Below are positions 31,083 through 34,376 of a stretch of DNA of 34,376 nucleotides, one piece after another. The DNA is from an uncultured Ruthenibacterium sp. (GTDB taxonomy: Bacteria > Bacillota > Clostridia > Oscillospirales > Ruminococcaceae). The stretch covers positions 1 to 34,376 of the forward strand of contig CALXIP010000053.1 of assembly GCA_944388395.1 (NCBI GenBank), written 5' to 3'. Position 1 is the stretch's first letter; each line of letters opens with the position of its first letter. The position numbers and the translations under genes are program-made. The notes below the pieces were generated by a model, which saw nothing but the letters and a program-made list of their open reading frames with translations, was not told where the DNA came from and ran no database searches.

Positions 31083-32455
31083 TGACCAAAGACAATCCAT
31101 TGGGGTATGAACCGCTGCCCCAGTTGCTGAAAAAATTTGCGGTACCCAGCATCATTGCAATGCTGGTCAGTTCTCTGTACAATATTGTGGACCAGATTTT
31201 CATCGGGCAGGGCGTGGGCTATCTCGGAAACGCCGCTACCAATGTGGCATATCCGCTGACGACGATTTGTATGGCCATTGCGCTTCTGATCGGCATCGGA
31301 AGTGCATCGCGCTTTTCGCTTTATCTGGGTGCCGGCGAAAAAGAGAAGGCAGCCAGGGTCGTGGGCAATGCCTTTTTGATGATGCTCGTTGGCGGAATTG
31401 CATACACCGTTTTGGTAGAGCTGTTTTTGCGCATCCTGCTGACGGCTTTTGGCGCGACGCCGGATGTCATGCCTTACGCAGAGAGCTACACCCGTATCAC
31501 TGCACTGGGAATGCCGCTTCTGATCGTCACAAACGGCATGAGCAATCTGGCACGTGCGGACGGCAGTCCCAAATATTCCATGGTCTGCATGCTTTTGGGG
31601 GCGGTGATCAACACCATTCTGGACCCCGTTTTCATCTTTGTCTTCGGCTGGGGTGTAGCGGGTGCGGCCTGGGCCACCGTCATTGGTCAGTTCTTTTCTT
31701 TTCTGGCGGCGGTGCAGTACCTGGGGCGCTTCCAGCATGTGCAGCTGCGGCGGGAAATGTTCCGCCTGAACCCGCAGGAAAGCATCCGCATTGCGTCTCT
31801 GGGCATGAGCAGCAGCCTGAACCAGCTGGCGATCACACTGGTGCAGATCGTGCTGAACAATTCTCTCACCTACTACGGGGCTGCTTCGGAATACGGCACC
31901 GATATCCCTCTGGCGGCCAGCGGCATCGTCATGAAGACAAACGCCATTCTGCTGGCGGTGATCATCGGTATTTCCCAGGGATCGCAGCCCATTGTCGGCT
32001 TCAACTACGGGGCGCGGCAGTACGATCGGGTGCGGGGAATTTACAAGCTGGCGGTCAGTTGCTGCGTAGCGGTGGGCAGCGTGGGGTTTGTTCTGTTTGA
32101 ATTTTTCCCCACACAGATCATTTCCATTTTCGGAACCGGTGATGCGCTGTATTTTGAATTTGCCGTGAAGTTCATGCGCATCTTTCTGATGATGATTTTC
32201 ATCAATGGCGTGCAGATGATTTCTTCCAACTTTTTTGCTGCCATCGGAAAGCCGGTAAAGGGCATGGTGCTGTCCCTTACGCGGCAGGTGCTGTTCCTGA
32301 TCCCGCTTTTGCTGATCCTGCCATTGCGGTGGGGAATGGACGGCATTCTGTTCTCCGGTCCGGTGGCGGATTTTGCAGCGTTTGTTACGACCGTGCTTCT
32401 GATTCGGCATGAAATGAAGCATATTCGCGCACTGGAAGAAGCGCAGAAAGCATAA
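31082..32455 (+). CDS. MATE-family multidrug efflux transporter, MepA-like (first copy)
   Basis: A 457-residue polytopic protein of ~12 helices. Typical MATE stretches are LLKKFAVPSIIAMLVSSLYNIVDQIFIGQGVGYLGNAATNVAYPL near the start and RADGSPKYSMVCMLLGAVINTILDPVFIFVFGWGVAGAAWATVIGQ in the middle, followed by SQGSQPIVGFNYGA in the second half. It would export cationic drugs or metabolites using Na+ or H+. It starts 1 nt after the marR stop begins (TAATG), so it is in the MarR operon. It is clearly a paralogue of the next gene, but the two sequences are well diverged. The sequence does not decide the substrate. Confidence 0.92.
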   Translation: MTKDNPLGYEPLPQLLKKFAVPSIIAMLVSSLYNIVDQIFIGQGVGYLGNAATNVAYPLTTICMAIALLIGIGSASRFSLYLGAGEKEKAARVVGNAFLMMLVGGIAYTVLVELFLRILLTAFGATPDVMPYAESYTRITALGMPLLIVTNGMSNLARADGSPKYSMVCMLLGAVINTILDPVFIFVFGWGVAGAAWATVIGQFFSFLAAVQYLGRFQHVQLRREMFRLNPQESIRIASLGMSSSLNQLAITLVQIVLNNSLTYYGAASEYGTDIPLAASGIVMKTNAILLAVIIGISQGSQPIVGFNYGARQYDRVRGIYKLAVSCCVAVGSVGFVLFEFFPTQIISIFGTGDALYFEFAVKFMRIFLMMIFINGVQMISSNFFAAIGKPVKGMVLSLTRQVLFLIPLLLILPLRWGMDGILFSGPVADFAAFVTTVLLIRHEMKHIRALEEAQKA

Positions 32456-32473
32456 GGAAAGCGAGGCGTTGTT

Positions 32474-33808
32474 TTGATCAAAGACCTGACCAAGGGGAGC
32501 CCGGCCTCTGTGCTGTGGCGTTTTTCCATCCCTATGTTTATCAGTGTGATTTTTCAGCAGATGTACAACATTGCCGACAGCGTGATTGCCGGCAAGTTCG
32601 CGGGGGAGGACGCGCTGGCAGCTGTGGGCGCGTCCTATCCCATCACCATGATTTTTATGGCCATTGCCGTAGGCAGCAACATCGGCTGTTCCGTAGTCAT
32701 CTCCAATTTGTTCGGTGCAAGAGAATATACGCGCATGAAGACCGCGGTCAGCACAACGCTGCTGGCGTCTCTGGCGCTTTCGGTGGTGCTGACAGGTGCC
32801 GGACTGGTGGGGACCAGGGCGCTGATGCGTATGGTCAATACGCCGGACAATATTTTTGAGGACGGCGCTTTGTATCTGGCCATTTACGTGGGCGGATTTA
32901 CCTTCCTGTTTCTGTACAATGTTGCCACGGGCATTTTTACTGCTCTGGGCGATTCCCGCACGCCGCTGTATTTCCTGATCGGCTCTTCATTGGGGAATAT
33001 TGCGCTGGATTACATCTTTGTGCGTTATTTTGAATGGGGTGTGGCCGGTGTGGCCTGGGCGACCTTCATTGCGCAGGGCATCGCCTGTATTCTGGCGGTG
33101 TGGACGGTGGTTCTGCGCTTGCGGGATGTGCCCACCGAGGGACAGGCTCCGCTGTTTTCCATGCCGATGCTGTGCCGCATCGCGCTGATTGCCGTGCCCA
33201 GCATTTTGCAGCAGAGCTTTATTTCCGTGGGTAATATTTTCATTCAGGGGTTGGTCAACAGCTACGGTTCCTCTGTCATTGCCGGCTATTCCGCCGCGGT
33301 GAAACTGAATACCTTTGCGCTGACCAGCTTTACGACTCTGGGCAACGGAATTTCCAACTTTACGGCTCAGAATCTGGGTGCGGGCAAACCGGATCGGGTG
33401 CGTCAGGGGTTCCGGGCGGGCGTGATTATGACGCTGCTGGTGACGGTTCCCTTTTTCGTTGCCTACTTTGTGTTCGGCCGGCAGATGATCTTTTTGTTCA
33501 TGACCAGTGAGAGCGGAAAAGCGCTGGAGACCGGTGTGGAATTTTTGCATATCATTTCGCCCTTCTATTTTGCCATTTGCATCAAGCTGATGGCAGACGG
33601 TGTTCTGCGCGGCGGCGGCGCCATGAAGGCGTTTATGGTTGCGACCTTTTCCGACTTGATTCTGCGTGTGATTTTGGCATTTCTGTTCTCCGGCATTTGG
33701 CAGGAACGGGGAATCTGGCTCTCCTGGCCGCTTGGTTGGGTAGTGGCGACGCTCATGTCGCTGGCGTTTTACAAAAAAGGCGTCTGGAAACAGATGCTCA
33801 AGTCTTGA
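32474..33808 (+). CDS. MATE-family multidrug efflux transporter (second copy)
   Basis: A 444-residue MATE exporter beginning with a TTG at 32474 (IKDLTKGSPASVLWRFSIPMF follows), with a GAGG ribosome site 7 nt upstream. Hallmarks are FQQMYNIADSVIAGKFAGEDALAAVGASYPITMIF, LGDSRTPLYFLIGSSLGNIALDYIFVRYFEWGVAGVAWATFIAQG and ISNFTAQNLGAGKPDRVRQGF. The gap after the first MATE is only 18 nt, so the pair is co-expressed under MarR control. The two are not near-identical, so they may differ in substrates or act as a pair. The substrate is unknown. A strong terminator ends the operon. Confidence 0.9.
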   Translation: MIKDLTKGSPASVLWRFSIPMFISVIFQQMYNIADSVIAGKFAGEDALAAVGASYPITMIFMAIAVGSNIGCSVVISNLFGAREYTRMKTAVSTTLLASLALSVVLTGAGLVGTRALMRMVNTPDNIFEDGALYLAIYVGGFTFLFLYNVATGIFTALGDSRTPLYFLIGSSLGNIALDYIFVRYFEWGVAGVAWATFIAQGIACILAVWTVVLRLRDVPTEGQAPLFSMPMLCRIALIAVPSILQQSFISVGNIFIQGLVNSYGSSVIAGYSAAVKLNTFALTSFTTLGNGISNFTAQNLGAGKPDRVRQGFRAGVIMTLLVTVPFFVAYFVFGRQMIFLFMTSESGKALETGVEFLHIISPFYFAICIKLMADGVLRGGGAMKAFMVATFSDLILRVILAFLFSGIWQERGIWLSWPLGWVVATLMSLAFYKKGVWKQMLKS

Positions 33809-33815
33809 ATCCATC

Positions 33816-33857
33816 AAAAAACCTCCTGTCCGGGAAGTCCCGGGCAGGAGGTTTTTG
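33816..33857. terminator. Bidirectional terminator between MATE and comM
   Basis: An 18-position stem: AAAAACCTCCTG pairs with CAGGAGGTTTTT, then a T-G wobble and CCGGG with CCCGG, closing an AAGT loop (33817-33834 with 33839-33856). A/T runs on both sides serve the convergent MATE (+) and comM (-) genes. Confidence 0.93.
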
Positions 33858-33858
33858 A

Positions 33859-34376
33859 TTACAGCGAATACCAGTATTTGCGGTCCAGATTGCGGTACTG
33901 CACGGCCTCACTGACATGCCAGACCTCCAGGGTTTCGCTGCCGTCCAGATCTGCAATGGTGCGGCTGACTTTCAATACCCGGTCATATGCGCGGGCGGAA
34001 AGCCCTAAACTCTGAAAAGCGGATTCCAGAATTTTTTCCGCGTCCCGGGTCATGGGGCAGGCTTGGCGCAGCATGGCGCTGGGAAGCTGGGCGTTGCAGG
34101 AAATGCCGGTCCCTTCGTAGCGCTTTGTCTGGCGGTCCCGGGCAGCGCACACCCGCCTGAGAATATCTGCGCTGCATTCGCCGCCGCTTTCCCGGCGAAG
34201 TTCTTCGTAGTTGACCGGGGCGACCTCCACGTGAAGATCAATGCGGTCCAGAAGGGGACCGGAAATTTTTTGCAGATAGCGGTTGATGGCTCCGGGCGAG
34301 CAGGTGCATGCCCGGGTGGGATGGCCGAAATATCCGCAGGGGCAGGGGTTCATGGCTGCCACCAGCATGAAGCGGG
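33859..34376 (-). CDS. comM: ComM/YifB-family Mg-chelatase-like AAA+ ATPase, C-terminal part
   Basis: The frame runs off the right edge of the window, so the N-terminal two thirds are missing. The visible ~172 residues include FMLVAAMNPCPCGYFGHPTRACTCSPGAINRY, the cysteine-rich insert typical of ComM, then ISGPLLDRIDLHVEVAPVNYEEL with the arginine-finger region of AAA+ proteins, and a C-terminal helical part ending LEVWHVSEAVQYRNLDRKYWYSL. ComM is a branch-migration helicase that acts in natural transformation and recombination. The stop is immediately next to the terminator after the MATE gene. Confidence 0.93.
   Translation of the reverse strand, partial: RFMLVAAMNPCPCGYFGHPTRACTCSPGAINRYLQKISGPLLDRIDLHVEVAPVNYEELRRESGGECSADILRRVCAARDRQTKRYEGTGISCNAQLPSAMLRQACPMTRDAEKILESAFQSLGLSARAYDRVLKVSRTIADLDGSETLEVWHVSEAVQYRNLDRKYWYSL

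Noticed and set aside
1..34376. Mobile elements, CRISPR arrays, prophage genes, tRNAs or rRNAs
   Set aside because: No transposase or integrase motifs, no direct-repeat arrays with spacers, and no cloverleaf or CCA-ended candidates were seen. All large frames are explained by housekeeping or transport families.

Overview
The window looks like chromosomal DNA of a GC-rich (I estimate mid-to-high 50s percent), low-branching Firmicute, most likely a gut-type member of the Clostridia (Oscillospiraceae/Ruminococcaceae-like). The reasons are the strong AGGAGG ribosome sites, the T-box riboswitch, extended -10 promoters of the TGnTATACT type, lipoproteins with LAGC/MAGC lipoboxes, the secG-rnr pair, a BofA-like protein and the family types present. 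No tRNA, rRNA, CRISPR array, insertion sequence, phage gene or integrase was found. It reads as ordinary core and near-core chromosome with several unusual local arrangements.

Layout. 1-2100: end of a GldG-like/DUF4340 membrane-anchored pair (+), closed by a terminator. 2104-4669: minus-strand operon malic enzyme, then fumarase class I alpha and beta, each overlapping the next by 4 nt. 4860-6046: a secreted trigger-factor-like FKBP lipoprotein with a clear terminator. 6151-9380: a tryptophan-specific T-box leader, a short Trp-codon leader ORF, and an ABC transporter of the TrpX-TrpY-TrpZ type. 9363-11566 (-): small unknown membrane protein, Bax-inhibitor-1/YccA protein, and NAD(P)HX dehydratase. 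This faces a Sir2 deacylase (+, 11636) across a short region with a perfect 10-bp inverted repeat. 12420-16231 (-): complete potABCD polyamine importer. 16506-19942 (+): NeuD-like acyltransferase, a NeuD-like/sugar-kinase fusion protein, and O-acetylhomoserine sulfhydrylase, all overlapping. 20003-21641 (-): aldehyde dehydrogenase and a free-standing FakA middle-domain protein. 21890-26919 (+): zinc-ribbon protein followed by a divergent type IIA topoisomerase pair (ParE/ParC-like). 26936-30516 (+): secG, rnr, BofA-like, GNAT, small membrane protein. 30533-33857 (+): MarR regulator with a self-overlapping operator and two MATE exporters. 33859-end (-): 3' part of comM/yifB.

The most interesting items are: (1) two stacked Trp sensors upstream of trpX (UGG-specifier T-box, then a 25-codon ORF with TGG CGA TGG whose stop lies 3 nt before the trpX Shine-Dalgarno), an architecture parallel to the rtpA leader of Bacillus subtilis but on a transporter; (2) a NeuD acyltransferase fused to a NahK/APH-like sugar kinase, directly downstream of a stand-alone NeuD copy; (3) a stand-alone FakA middle domain; (4) an unusual topoisomerase pair with non-canonical TOPRIM, ATPase-loop and QRDR residues; (5) palindromic operators at sir2/nnrD and marR. 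All functional statements come from reading the sequence and from family knowledge; no database search was run.
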